A stretch of 64,000 nt of DNA from the NCBI RefSeq assembly GCF_910589235.1, contig NC_060955.1, positions 4,980,194 through 5,044,193 on the forward strand, in the 5' to 3' direction. The notes under the pieces were generated by a model. The model saw only the letters and a program-made list of their open reading frames with translations. It had not been told where the DNA came from and ran no database searches. Below, one piece after another: positions 34,725-46,935 of the stretch. The stretch is from Vespa crabro (taxonomy: Eukaryota; Arthropoda; Insecta; Hymenoptera; Vespidae). The position numbers were made by a program, and so were the translations under genes. Position 1 is the stretch's first letter. Each line of letters begins with the position of its first letter.

Positions 34725-36070
34725 GAGTTCTATGTCGATTCGACCAATTAACGTTTACGTTTAGGGAGATCGAAGTAAACGCCACGTAAAGTTGAACGAG
34801 CTTGTAAACTACGTTCATGGTAATCGTTGCACGCTCGATCGAAACTATACATACATATATCGAAGGACTTCGATGAACCACGTTTCATTTTATCCAATTA
34901 CATGAAAATCGTCTATCTCTATACGCCATGATACAAATCGATCTACTTTTTTTTTCTTTTTTTTTTTTTTATTCTAATCGCTCGACGAACATGCAAAGCC
35001 GATTAGAGAGAAACAGAAAGCGGTAACGCGATATGCATGGACGATAGCAGCAAACTAAAGCCCGCGATCAATGAAAACGGTCGAATAAATCTTTGTCGTT
35101 GTTGTCGATGTTCTATCTTTCGAGTCTACGTTATTGGAATAGTAGGTAATCGAGATTATTATATTAGTTCACTCGTAACTATATCATCCTTGACGATAAC
35201 TATTAGTCCTAACGCTTCCCACTTTGTTCTGATATCGTTTCTCTAACGTTCATGAAATCAATGTAAATTCATTACGTTCGAAGGTACAGCTGATAATTGC
35301 GTAATATTGATATAAAGCAGAACGTATTAAACATCCTACTTCACTTTACATGTAGCTGATAAGCTTTATCAAATTTGTTAAGCTATTATATCGAATGATA
35401 TAATTTACGTCGTGAGCTCTGAAATCGATTGGATCGAGTAAATAGAAAAAAAGGAAAAAAATATAAATAAATAAATAAAAATAAAAGAAAACAATGTACT
35501 AATCGACGAAAGAGGTCGTTCATATAAATAAAATCACTCATCGATTCAATTGAGACGCATAATTTTTCTTAAATGTCAAACGTGTTCCATATCGAGAGTT
35601 TAGGCTTTGTTTTCGCGACCCACTACTACAACTATCGGTATATAAGCTTTATTCTATCATTTATATTCCATAAAAAGCACTACTTCATTAATGCTTTATT
35701 AATTGAGACGGGTCGTTAAATCCGTTCGTGATTTGCCGTTGCTTATTTTCAGATCGCTCTTATATGAAGCTATTGAATAAATTCACTTTCTCCCTTGAGA
35801 TGGAGGAACCGATTTTTTAATGAAATAGTGAAAATTGAAAATTTAATGTGATTATTTCGTTAAGTAATTTATGTTATTTGTTATCGTTTCTAATTGATGG
35901 TTAAATAATGAAATTTTTTTATGATCGCAATGATTAAGATAAAAATAATTTCTCGTGTAAATAGCGTATCTTTTTTTTTGTCAGAGATAATCAAATTGAA
36001 ATGCTACGATATGGGGATGAGAAAATCATTTTGATCGTCTGTCTGACTTAATATCCGTCTTGATAATAAA

Positions 36071-36109
<39 letters not shown>

Positions 36110-36439
36110 CATAATAAAAAAAAATATATATATACATATATGCATAGAAACATACATACATACATACATATATTCGTACGTTCATGTATGTGGATATCTG
36201 GCTCAAGTATCAAAGCAATTAAACGTCACGTTTAAAAGCCTCCCACGTGTGTATACGTGCAAGTGCGTCGATCGTTATCAGAACTCGTGGACTTTTTCAA
36301 ATCCCACGAACGCAATCGTTATCGACGATCGCTCGAGCGTTTCGCTCACTCATGTGTGCTTTAGAAAAAAACAAAAAAGTATAATCGAAAGTTCCATTTT
36401 GCTGACGAGAGAAGCTAGGTGCCGTTTGGTAAAGGTTCT

Positions 36440-36452
<13 letters not shown>

Positions 36453-36475
<23 letters not shown>
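36453..36475. repeat. Short (CT)n
   Basis: Pure CT run of about 23 bp. Confidence 0.9.
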
Positions 36476-36478
<3 letters not shown>

Positions 36479-36910
36479 GTAGAAATATAAGTAACGTACC
36501 TATATTACATTTCTGATCGAGAAGGAAATTTCTGAAAAACAGGTCATGTGTGATTTAAATCTACAATTTTTCTCAACTTTTCCCTTACATTTTTCCAACT
36601 TTCTTTCTCTGTAGCTAGCTATAGTTATAACCTGGTAGTTCGCGTTCAAAGGGCGTCCTTAGACTTTTGGTTTTACGCTTCGTTCGTACGGTCGAGCGAG
36701 AGACAGTAATACGAGAGAGTACCGAAGCCAAGTTTGCAATAATGGAGCGGAACGTGGAAAAATCTATTGTCCTTTCATTTTGAGAAAAATCTCTCTTCTC
36801 ATCTATGCTTTACTCACTGAAATTTTATCCTTTTTCCATTCTTTTGCTTTTACTTCAATAAATGTAACGTAAAATAAATCCGAGAGTTCACGATTGTCGC
36901 TTTTTAATTG

Positions 36911-36918
<8 letters not shown>

Positions 36919-36942
<24 letters not shown>

Positions 36943-36959
36943 CCTCTCTCTCTTTCTCT

Positions 36960-37007
<48 letters not shown>

Positions 37008-37014
37008 TTCTCTC
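36919..37014. repeat. (CT)n array, about 95 bp
   Basis: CT array with CCC and TTT interruptions. Confidence 0.95.
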
Positions 37015-37168
37015 ATGTGCACATTTTCGAGCTTTTCATACTTAAGAGAAATGTCTACTCAAGCGTCTTTAATCGCTTCTTAACGTTAGACGATTATTAT
37101 CGGCTTTATACTTCGCGATCATGTAACGATAACCTACTTACTGAAAATGGTTATATGAATACCTCGAG

Positions 37169-37211
37169 GTGTCTATATAGGTATATATATAGGTATATAT
37201 ATAGGTATATA
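37169..37211. repeat. 12-bp minisatellite GGTATATATATA, three units
   Basis: Three near-identical 12-bp units, then plain TA. Same 12-bp spacing as the C-interrupted TA array near 15.1 kb. Confidence 0.85.
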
Positions 37212-37283
37212 TATATATATACATATATTAACTTTTTTCATTTTATGAGAGAATTTTATAAAATTGTAGAAATAACATTTTCT

Positions 37284-37288
<5 letters not shown>

Positions 37289-37337
<49 letters not shown>

Positions 37338-37352
37338 ATCTCTCTCTATCTT
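37289..37352. repeat. (CT)n microsatellite, about 60 bp
   Basis: CT run, pure to about 37335, then TATC-interrupted. Confidence 0.96.
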
Positions 37353-38653
37353 TTATCTCTTTCTTGTATTCGATAATTAGAGTATATGAAAATTGTTATA
37401 AAAAAGATTTGTGATATATAGAATATCTTATTCCAATGTTTCCAATCCAGTTAAAATGTTTTATCTTTTTTTTTTCTTTTTTCTTTTTTTTTTCTTTTTT
37501 CTTTTACTTTTTTCTCTTTTCTTTTTTCTTTTTTTTTCTTTTTCTATCGTCATTGATTTCGAAGATAATATATTCTACATTATTTTAATTTTAGAGAGAC
37601 AAAGTAAGAGTGAACGAGATAGAAACATCGATAGAGGTACAATGATATGAGCTTTTACGTAGAGAATGACGAGCTTTGACGTCGAGCATAACGTAGAAGG
37701 ATTAGAGACGCGTAACGAGAATACCGAAAAGTTCTTAAGATCGGATTAAAGGATTTCAGTGCAATGGCGGAAGAGCTGCGGGCAACGGATCGCCGGCGTT
37801 CTTCGAGATAGACGAATGAGGGTAGAGGCCAGTCAAGCGGTATATCTCGACGAGTAAAGCGGTAAGTCATTTGAAACAAGGAACGCCACTTATACTCTCC
37901 TAGTTGGTTATACTTCGATGTATACTTTTCGTTCATTCGCTTTATACGTAAATGTGCATTTCTGTGTGTCTTCTTCATGTGTATATACGTGTGTGATTTT
38001 GAATACGACAAACGCGTAATGCTAAAAACATTTTTCGTTTACTTATTATTCATAAACTTATCTGTCTACGAACAAAAAGAACTTGATTCTGAAAGCGAAA
38101 TAATCTAGGTATCTTGAGATTACAAGAAAAATAAAGTCAAAGTAGAAAAGAAGAGAAAAAGTAGGTAAAAGTCGAGGGTGAGGTTAAAGAAATATTTGCG
38201 AGCTCGACGCTGAAGTTTACTCGCGCATTGGACATAAGATGTTAAAGCGACGGTGGTTAGATCTAAGAAAGTTAACGAGAACTACTCTTTTTTGTGATCG
38301 AGATCAATCGTGTGTTTTTAGAATCAAATAGTTATATCGAAACATTGATATAATCGTTGCGAGATAAATGTTAATCAAATTTTTTACATTTATTCGACGT
38401 ATAGTCTTCTCGACATCGTAGTATTTGACTTTTGTTTTGGTTTTTTATCTTTCTTTTCTTTTTTTTTTTTTCGTTTTTCTTTTTTCAATACGATCGCTAT
38501 AAATGTTGCGTGGAGTTACATAAATATAACTCCATGGCGGAAGCGCGAATGACGCTCGAGTCATGATCCAAATCGAAAGAGACGAGAAGAAGGGTAGTTT
38601 TGGCGGGTCGCCAGGGTAAAAAAAAAAAAGAAAATCGATGAGGGCGAAAGCGA

Positions 38654-38887
38654 ATGACTAATATGCATTTTTTCCTCGAGATTAACGCTGGCGAGTCTAC
38701 GAACTGGCTTGTTAAAATATCGTTTACCAGTGGTTTGCCGGCTATCTCGGTCTCTTATCGGTTCAAAGCCTCTCCTCTCGTGAAAATCCTGGGATTTGAG
38801 GTTTCTCGTAGCTGGCTCGTAAAATCGACCGATTACGAACGATCTTTGTCCATCAAAGGGAAACCAGAATGGCTACGTTGTGTTTAA
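38654..38887 (+). CDS. Unsupported ORF, 77 aa, ATG start, non-repetitive
   Basis: A true ATG opens 77 codons of mixed composition (starts MTNMHFFLEINAGESTNWLV, ends KGKPEWLRCV) in DNA somewhat richer in G+C than its surroundings and free of microsatellite. No signal peptide, membrane segment or motif is evident, and no family is recognised. No neighbouring splice or promoter signal was established. ORFs of this size are expected by chance in 64 kb of this composition, so it is listed only as a place to test for coding conservation. Confidence 0.12.
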   Translation: MTNMHFFLEINAGESTNWLVKISFTSGLPAISVSYRFKASPLVKILGFEVSRSWLVKSTDYERSLSIKGKPEWLRCV

Positions 38888-39149
38888 TGGAATCGTTAAA
38901 GAAACAATTGATAACAGCTATTCGTTAGGATCAAATGTTTTAATCGTTGCCGGTGAATTCGACAGTAAATATTTATAGAATCGAGTTTGGATGTGAAACA
39001 TAAAAGAAATGAGAGAAAGAGAAAGAATATCATACAGAATATTAAAAAATTTCATACGCATTATTTTATTTTATATTTCGTCTATTCTTTTTTTTTTTCT
39101 TTTTCCCCTTTTGAAATCATTCGAGAATGTGCAACAAGTAATTTAAAGA

Positions 39150-39150
39150 T

Positions 39151-39181
<31 letters not shown>

Positions 39182-39196
39182 AAAAGAAAAAAAAAT
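39150..39196. repeat. A-rich tract
   Basis: Nearly continuous A with three G. No retroposon body was recognised. Confidence 0.9.
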
Positions 39197-39395
39197 CAGG
39201 CAACACAAATTATAACGAGTTGATATATATTATTTCCTCTACAATTTTTACAATTAAAAAGCATCGATATCGTGGAAAAAACGAATTCAAAACATTTGTT
39301 AACTTAATCTGATATTTTGTTCGCGCTTTTTGTAAAGTGGCTCGTACTTATCAGTACTTATCGTACTTTTTCTTTTAGTTTTTTTCTTTCTTTCT

Positions 39396-39427
<32 letters not shown>

Positions 39428-39592
39428 TCCGTAGTAAAGCCGTGTACGGGCGTAAAATGCGAGAGCGATGTTAGCAGATCTTACGATCTTTCTTGGCTCG
39501 TTTTGTACCATCGAGTATAATGTATTATGCGTCTCCTCTCCTTGCTTATGTATACAATGGAGATGAGAAGGAACGTGAAAAAGGAGAAGGAA

Positions 39593-39597
<5 letters not shown>

Positions 39598-39640
<43 letters not shown>
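39598..39640. repeat. (GA)n microsatellite
   Basis: GA run, first of two within 300 bp. Confidence 0.95.
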
Positions 39641-39642
<2 letters not shown>

Positions 39643-39839
39643 ATAAAAGAGAAAGAAGAAAGGAAGAAAAAAATGAAAGACAAGGTAAAGACAGGAGGAG
39701 CGAACAATTTAGCCTGTCGTAAATACACTTTTCCGTCGTGCACTTTCCATTTCACTACTTTATACAAGCTTTTATTACTTGCAGAGGTCAAACGGTATGA
39801 ATGAGAGAAAGAAAGAAAAAGATAAAGAGAAAATGAGAT

Positions 39840-39844
<5 letters not shown>

Positions 39845-39886
<42 letters not shown>
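39845..39886. repeat. (GA)n microsatellite
   Basis: Pure GA run. Confidence 0.96.
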
Positions 39887-39890
<4 letters not shown>

Positions 39891-39903
39891 GAAAGAGATA
39901 GAA

Positions 39904-39921
39904 CCTAGAGGTTCTCTAGGT
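39904..39921. other. Small hairpin CCTAGAG-type stem
   Basis: An ACCTAGAG-type arm, a three-base loop and CTCTAGGT form a stem of about 8 bp right of the (AG)n array at 39845-39886. No function is assigned. Confidence 0.3.
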
Positions 39922-40188
39922 CTTACTCGTTTGCCTCGTGGGCTAGCAAAGAGCTCGATTTCATCGCCAACGGCGTTCGCCGACATCGACTTTCAAGTTC
40001 AGAGTCTGGGAGAAATCGCTGTCAGAGCTTTTTTAAGGTGGATTCACGAGCACGCGTAAACGTGCACGGGTTCACTTCTTCTTTTCCTTCTTCTTCTTCT
40101 TTCGACCTCGACGAAAGTAATTTTTTCCAGCACGACTTGAGAGGGCTTTTCTTTTATTTTTATTTTTCTCTCTCATCTTTTCTCGCTC

Positions 40189-40189
<1 letters not shown>

Positions 40190-40228
<39 letters not shown>

Positions 40229-40230
40229 CC
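40190..40230. repeat. (CT)n in a long pyrimidine tract
   Basis: CT core of a pyrimidine-rich stretch from about 40070 to 40405. Confidence 0.95.
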
Positions 40231-40971
40231 TCGTTTTCTTTTTTTTTTCTTTTGCCCTTGCGTTCCTCTTGGTATCTCTTCCTTATCAGCTTTTTTTTCT
40301 CTTTCTCCCACGTCTCGTTCTTCTTTCCTTTTTTACTTTACCTTTTTCTTTTTTTTTCTTTTTTCTTTTTTGTTTTCTCTCTTTCTTTTTTTTCTTTTTC
40401 CCTATAGGGAAAGAAGCCAACCGGGGCAATTTACTCGGCCGAGACATTTAATGTCTGCTGCCGCGACGGGATACCTACGAGGAAAGACGAGGGATTTAGG
40501 AAAAGCGACAAGTAGACAGGAGATGGAAGACAGATCGAGATAGATAAAGAGATAGATAGATAGAGAGAAAGAGAGAGAGAGAGAGAGAGGTGGGGGGGGG
40601 AGATAGTTGGACTTAAAGAGAAATTACGATTGAAAACGACTCAATATTTTATTGACAAAAAAGGATGATACGAGTTTCGGTGGAAAAATTTCTACGGAAT
40701 ACAGAGAGAAAGATAGAAAAGGATTCGTTCGAATCCGAGAACATTTTTTACGGAATCCCGTCATTGATATTTTGTTTTCCAAATAGTTCACACGTTTCTT
40801 TTCCTTCCTTATTTCTTTTTCTCTTTACTTTGGCAAAGAGGTCAGTTGGATGCTGACGAATAGCGGGAACAACAATAAAAAAGCTATTTTGGGATCAGCT
40901 GCGTCCATGACAAGTGATTACCGAGTTTGTTTGTGAATTCGTAGGAAAGATTCGCGAGGGAAATGGCGTGA

Positions 40972-40976
<5 letters not shown>

Positions 40977-41028
<52 letters not shown>
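40977..41028. repeat. (GA)n microsatellite
   Basis: Pure GA run of about 50 bp followed by a purine-rich tract to about 41085. Confidence 0.97.
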
Positions 41029-41031
<3 letters not shown>

Positions 41032-42448
41032 GTATGAGAAGAAAAAAGATAGAAAGAAAGAAAGGAAGAGAAAGAGAAAAAGAACGATACGCGATCTATC
41101 GATGGTCTATTATTCCCATGAGGGTGTGCCGACCTCGAATAGATCTTTTCTTCTTTCTTTCGTTTCTTGCTTTTCCTTCACCTATCTTCTTCCTTCCTCC
41201 CCTTTCATACCCCACTCCTCTCCGTAACTCATCCTGCTTCCAGCAACTTAGTCAGTCGTTTCCTTCGCCGCCGGATACGTGACTGGGAAAAAGAAAGATT
41301 CTTCTTCTACGTTCATCGTGGTGGCCTATCGGAAAGTAAAAGAGATCCTGGGACTACAAAGTAATACTGGCGGATCTCTATTGATATATATTGTTCGGCC
41401 GATCACGCACTTCCTCTATCATTAACGCAGTCCATAGCTTTCGAAGTTGAATAAGAAGAGTTATAGCGTCCTACGACGTGGTAAAACTGTATAAGATAAA
41501 AATAGATAAGTGGATAAATATTTTAACGTTTAATGACGTTGAAAGAGAATACAATTAGAATTGTAGATTTGATAAATGTGATTTCTTTATTATAAAATAT
41601 AATGATAAACTTTTGAAAGAATATGATACGATGTAATGAATAAAGTAAGGAAGAATATTTAAAGAGTAATTGATCGTTTGAAATTTTTCACTCGATTTAA
41701 AATAATCGTAAAACGTAAAGCATAGCTAAAAGGATTTAGGGTTTGTGGATCGCTTAAAATGAGAGCATGAAAATAATGCAGAACTCGAAGAGTTAAAGGC
41801 ACTGGGAGACTTTTTCTCCCGTCTCAAGAGCCCACGTCGAATCTTACGATTGGATCGTAAACCGTGCTTTCGCTTACATAAGAAGTTACATAAGGGAGTA
41901 ACGACGATGGTCGGCACGGAGCAACGTCAGAACTTTCAGTTTCTTCTTTCACTTTTTTCTCTTCTCCTCCTTCTCCTTTTCCTTTTTCTTCTTCTTCTTC
42001 TTCTTTCTCCTTTATTCTTCGCGTATGCTGTTCTTTCTTTGAATACTTGAGATTAAGAAAGCTACGTATAATCTCACCTTCTGCCTTTCCTCCTTCCGTT
42101 CATTCGTTCGCCTACACCCGAAGAAAGTTAAACAACCGAGAATATTCGTTCCTCTGAGGGATTTAAATCTACATAAGCTTCGCGGAAATAAAGAAAAAGA
42201 GAAAAAAAAAAGAGAAAAAAAAAATACAAAGATCGTATCGTATCGTTAAGCGGAAGTTGGAAAAGTGAATTCGAATGAAAAATTCGTGGGATCAGACCGG
42301 CTGCTATTCAGTAGTGATATCGTTCGAAAACGAAAGATCGTAATTAAAAGATTTTCGATAGTCTGTCTCGAATGTCCTTGCGCAGATAGTGCGATAGGAA
42401 GCAATAGAGAGAAAGATAGATAGATAGAGATTGAGATAGGAACAGAAA

Positions 42449-42449
<1 letters not shown>

Positions 42450-42487
<38 letters not shown>
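42450..42487. repeat. (GA)n microsatellite
   Basis: GA run preceded by GATAGATAGATAG. Confidence 0.95.
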
Positions 42488-42490
<3 letters not shown>

Positions 42491-43299
42491 GGGGCATATA
42501 TGGGTACTGTGAAAAGCCGATGTGCCGTTGATCCATCGATAGGTCATTTACATGTCGCGTCTGCCATTAAGTCTACCTACAGCTCCCGCGATTGGTGATA
42601 CATATGGGTCCCAGGGTCGTACCTAGCTTGCAAGGATCGTACCTACGTGTTAGAGAGCGAGAGCGAAGCTTCGACGGTTTACGAGCGAGCCGCGCCTGCC
42701 TCGGTTGTTAACGCTCGAACGAGCGGACGTTGATACACGGTTCCAACGTAAAAACGGAAAACTCTTCTAAAGTTGTGCGTATGCGTGTGCGTGTGCGTGT
42801 ATGTCTTTGTATAGGTACTACAACGTCCTCGTTTCACCGTATTCCTCTAACACAGAGTGAAAGAAGAGGAGAAACGATCCAAAGTGACGGACAGTTCGCA
42901 ATCGCGAAACTTCGCCCATCGATAATGGCAATAATTGTCGATAGTTGCTGGGAGAAAAAGGACATGGGCTGTCATTCGTCGAAGGCTCGACGAGAATGCG
43001 CTCGACCGAAAATTCACGTTAGTTCATCGCTATTTCTCTTCCTCTCTTTTTCTCTCTTTTATTTTTCTTTTCTTCCTTTTTTACGCTTTCTCTCTATTCC
43101 TCATTCGACTTTGGTACATCGACGAACGAACTCGACGTCTCGACTTCATACGACGTTCGATTGACAAGCGTGCAAATATATTGAGCCGAGAAAATTCTTG
43201 ACGAAAATTTCTCTCTCGATCTGATTCGAGCCAGATATCGAGCTCTCTAACTCTAGATTCCGTGAGTATAGCTCTTTGGAGAACTCTCGAATGATATGG

Positions 43300-43306
<7 letters not shown>

Positions 43307-43335
<29 letters not shown>
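43307..43335. repeat. (GA)n microsatellite
   Basis: Short GA run; another follows at 43429-43459. Confidence 0.93.
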
Positions 43336-43337
<2 letters not shown>

Positions 43338-43422
43338 AGAGATATATAGAACGATCATTTTGAAGTTTTGAGTCTACGGAAGTACCTCTTTAGTAATAAC
43401 AGCTCTCCTAGCAATGGCAAGT

Positions 43423-43428
<6 letters not shown>

Positions 43429-43459
<31 letters not shown>
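43429..43459. repeat. (GA)n microsatellite
   Basis: Pure GA run. Confidence 0.93.
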
Positions 43460-43462
<3 letters not shown>

Positions 43463-44274
43463 GCGATAGCGTCAGACAGATACACGTTCTAGTATTAGAA
43501 TGTCGGCGTTGTCAGCGCGGTACTACCATCCTTGAGTAGTTAACAAGTGTCCTCGAACTTTGTGCTTTTCCTATCAAATTGTTGTAACATTTGATATCAG
43601 ACGCATTCATTATACGTTGGTGGTACATACGCAAATAAGAGCATTTGGAGTGCAACTCAAGTTACTTTAGCTTTCGAACAAAACGGAACGATAACTTCAA
43701 CGGGGGAAAATTATATGGTTTAACTTAATGAATTAATATTAGAGAATGATCTTTTACTTGCCGTATATTCTTCCTTGTTTGTCTTCGAATTGGTTGGAAC
43801 AACCTTTGCTTCTGTTTTTATACTCTTCCTTTACCACCTTTAATTATGTATAACTTCGTTAATTCATTAATTAACCTTCTTGTTAGTTTAAGAAAGTATT
43901 TGTAAAGTCTTTCATCTTACTTATTTATAGGAGTAGTAGTATCGGATGAATGTTTGAATATAAGGATATCCTGAAAGATGATTTAAAGCTTTCTTCAGAC
44001 GGTTTTTAAGTTGAAATATTTGAAATTTCATCTTACCTCCTATTATAATTAATTCCATTTTCTACATTGAAAAGTTATGCGAAACTTGATTTTAAATTGA
44101 ACTAATCGTCTCTCACTTGACTTCAAGCTAAGCCATATTCTACTTAAATTTCATTTAAGTCTTAAGTACGAGCTCAACAGTCGACCCTTAATGCCCGTAC
44201 ATTATAACTCAGCATTCTTAGCTGACAGTCGTTATTCGAGATTCTAAATGCCATATGCGTATTAAGGGAGAAAG

Positions 44275-44275
<1 letters not shown>

Positions 44276-44320
<45 letters not shown>
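44276..44320. repeat. (GA)n microsatellite
   Basis: Pure GA run. Confidence 0.96.
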
Positions 44321-44322
<2 letters not shown>

Positions 44323-45361
44323 GGAGAGAGAAAGATATCAGAATATTCAGTCGTGATATCGAAGAACCATTCTCACGCACACCATTATAGCATTATCGTG
44401 GGACGTTCTGATAGCGATATATTTCGCCGATAAGTCGGTTATCTCTGTTAGGAATTAAATTGTTCTCCCCGTTAATCGAGAGCACTACCCGTACCATTCC
44501 GTATAAACGGAGTATCGTTGCTCGAAACAGAACGATATCTTTCTCATTAACTACTTGCCAGTATAGATTCGAAGAAAGAGAAACATCTTCGTGTTTGCAC
44601 TCTCGAAAATTATATTCCCATGATATTATAGTAACAATAATAACGATTCAATTTTAGTCCGTCTTCAAGCTTTAATTATTATTTATTATCAGCTAAAGTT
44701 TATAATTAGATTTCTATAAAGAAAATTGAAATCGATCGCAAATAAGAAAATTATTTTTGTACCAACGTAAGCAACGTGATCGAACATGTGGATTTATTTT
44801 TCCGTAAATCTGATTTGGATTCATCAGTTGTTAATATTAATATCAATGATTCGAATTGCGATAAAAATCACAATGCAATTGACTTTAAAAACATATGAAA
44901 CGAGAAGTCTATCGATGCGCGTTCCTCTATCGTATGACCCATCCGCATATTTATTTTTTTTTTTTAAGCTTATTGTTCGTTTCAAAGAGTTTGTTGATTA
45001 CTTTCACCGATGAAGCGATATAAAATTGCGACGGAAATTTGCAATGATGCATGAAGACACGTCGCCTTCAGTTCCGGTGATGTTTTGCAAAGCTCCTCTC
45101 CATTTCCGAGCTTTTCATTTTATTGCTTGTCATTTGTGTCGTTATATTATGATAAATTCTATCGTAAAGTCGGCGAAAGTTATTTAAACAGAATCGCATG
45201 GATTACTTATTGTTAGCTAGTTAATTTTTGTAAAAATGAGGACGAGTATATAATAATAATAAGTGAATATACGACAAAATAAATCCTTTAAATTATTAAC
45301 GTAAATCCTAAAAGCTTTATCGTTCGTTATATTTTCACACGGATAAAGATATCGAATTAAA

Positions 45362-45369
45362 TGACGTCA
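45362..45369. promoter_or_regulatory. Perfect CRE palindrome TGACGTCA
   Basis: TGACGTCA in context AAATGACGTCATAAGA, followed within 30 bp by a half-matching TGACGTTA. It shares 13 bases with the site at 10407. Confidence 0.3.
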
Positions 45370-45627
45370 TAAGAACGGATTTCGTTAATGACGTTACACG
45401 CATCGATTGAAACTTCTCATTTTATATTTTCCCTTTTAGATTTCGAGCATCATTATTTTTTAGAAATATCTACAAACATTTACACTGTTATATCAGATTT
45501 CATGAGCAACGAGTAACATTATCTTGCACCTTTTCTCTCCCTTTTCTCTTCGTTATTAGAAAGAAATAAAATGTTGTTAGACAAGGGCTCCTAAGAGAGA
45601 AGTGGCAGACAGAAGAGTCGGGCACTT

Positions 45628-45651
45628 TGGTTAATCGAAGTGCCTACTTAG
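45628..45651. other. Small hairpin GGCACTT...AAGTGCC
   Basis: GGCACTT, a 10-nt spacer and AAGTGCC form a 7-bp perfect stem. It is too short for a miRNA precursor and no function is assigned. Confidence 0.35.
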
Positions 45652-46251
45652 AAAGCGCGTTAGCACGCACGCCTGATGTCTTTGGTTGTGGTAAATGGAT
45701 GCGCTTCCATTAATCGCTATTACGTGGCACTTTGCACGATATTCTCCTATCGGGGGAAGGTAACAAAGAGAGAGCGAGGGAGAGAGAGAAAGAGAGAGGG
45801 GGGTGGGTGACAGAGGGAGGAAAAGAGAGGAATAGAGACAGACGGATATAGAGGGTTTGAGAGAGATAGCGTTGGGCGACGTACGTGACACTTTTCTCAC
45901 AAAACGTCAACCCTCATGTGTCTACAGCGAATTGAGTCTACACATATCTCATAGCATAAGTGTTATAGTTTAAAAGAAGGTATTTTAGAGAGAAAAAGAG
46001 AAAGTTGTTACGATAATCGAAAGGAAAGGATCTCTCTCCGCTTCGATTCAACCATCGCTTGCTCGTTATTAACACTTTATCGAGTTATCTTATATGTTGC
46101 ACGCAACGTATCGTCTTTCTTAACTATGTATCTTCAAGTAACATTTTCATCGAAAGGAAAAAAAAGAAATTGTCGGTGTAAGAACAGCGTATCTGTGAAT
46201 AAACGATAGTGTTCTCATTCTCAATCTCTGTGTCATTAAAGAAGAGATACA

Positions 46252-46257
46252 GTGAGA

Positions 46258-46316
<59 letters not shown>
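46252..46316. repeat. (GA)n microsatellite
   Basis: About 65 bp of GA with AAAG interruptions. Confidence 0.96.
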
Positions 46317-46318
<2 letters not shown>

Positions 46319-46668
46319 AAGAAAGAAGAAATGTATAGAAAATCAATGCTAGAAATGAGAAGAGGAAGGTGAAGAAATAAAGAAAAAAAAGAGATGAAGA
46401 AACGACGAATTCTATTTTGAGGAAACGTGTCGGTTCGACTAAACAACCGATATTTAAGTGAACATTCGAAACTCGTGGTTTTTCTCTCGAACAATGTCGC
46501 TTTCTCTCTTGCAGAATTTCCGTCGACAACGGGGAGTTCCGAATGTGAGTTTTCTTCGTATAAAGAGTGCACGTGGATACGTTGACGTTTATTTATTTGG
46601 GGCGTCGTTCTTATCCGAATTCGTAAAGCAAATAACCTTAGCTTCTTATCTATTTCTCTCTGTCTCTT

Positions 46669-46670
<2 letters not shown>

Positions 46671-46711
<41 letters not shown>
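46671..46711. repeat. (CT)n microsatellite
   Basis: CT run, opposite in orientation to the GA array 350 bp to its left. Confidence 0.95.
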
Positions 46712-46713
<2 letters not shown>

Positions 46714-46888
46714 ATTTATCTATCTCTCTTTCTTTCTCTTTCTATATATTCATCCTTCTTGGTCTTTCATTCTCAGTTAGCTGGAGGCTATGTCGGGCGT
46801 GAGAAAACGGTAGCTCCCAACTTTCTACTTAAAGCAATATTCCAAGGAGCAGCACAAAAATCCTCGGCCATTAGAGAGTTCCGCGAGT

Positions 46889-46890
<2 letters not shown>

Positions 46891-46924
<34 letters not shown>

Positions 46925-46935
46925 ACTCACTCATT
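46891..46935. repeat. (CT)n then (ACTC)n
   Basis: CT run followed by three ACTC units. Confidence 0.93.

Larger units (their letters stand above)
44330..46240. other. Non-coding stretch
   Basis: Unique A+T-rich DNA with a CRE palindrome at 45362 and a purine-rich tract at 45768-45870. No supported gene. Confidence 0.6.

Noticed and set aside
37655..38011. 118-codon minus-strand open frame
   Set aside because: Begins with TTG, Arg/Ser-rich, no motif; compatible with chance in a CpG- and AG-biased segment.
40722..40742. GTTCGAATCC resembling a tRNA T-loop (B box)
   Set aside because: Flanking bases do not form the 5-bp T-stem and no D-arm lies at the right distance upstream.
42730..43164. 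144-codon plus-strand open frame
   Set aside because: Begins with TTG; the C-terminal half is a pyrimidine tract (Leu/Phe/Ser) and the rest is unrecognised.
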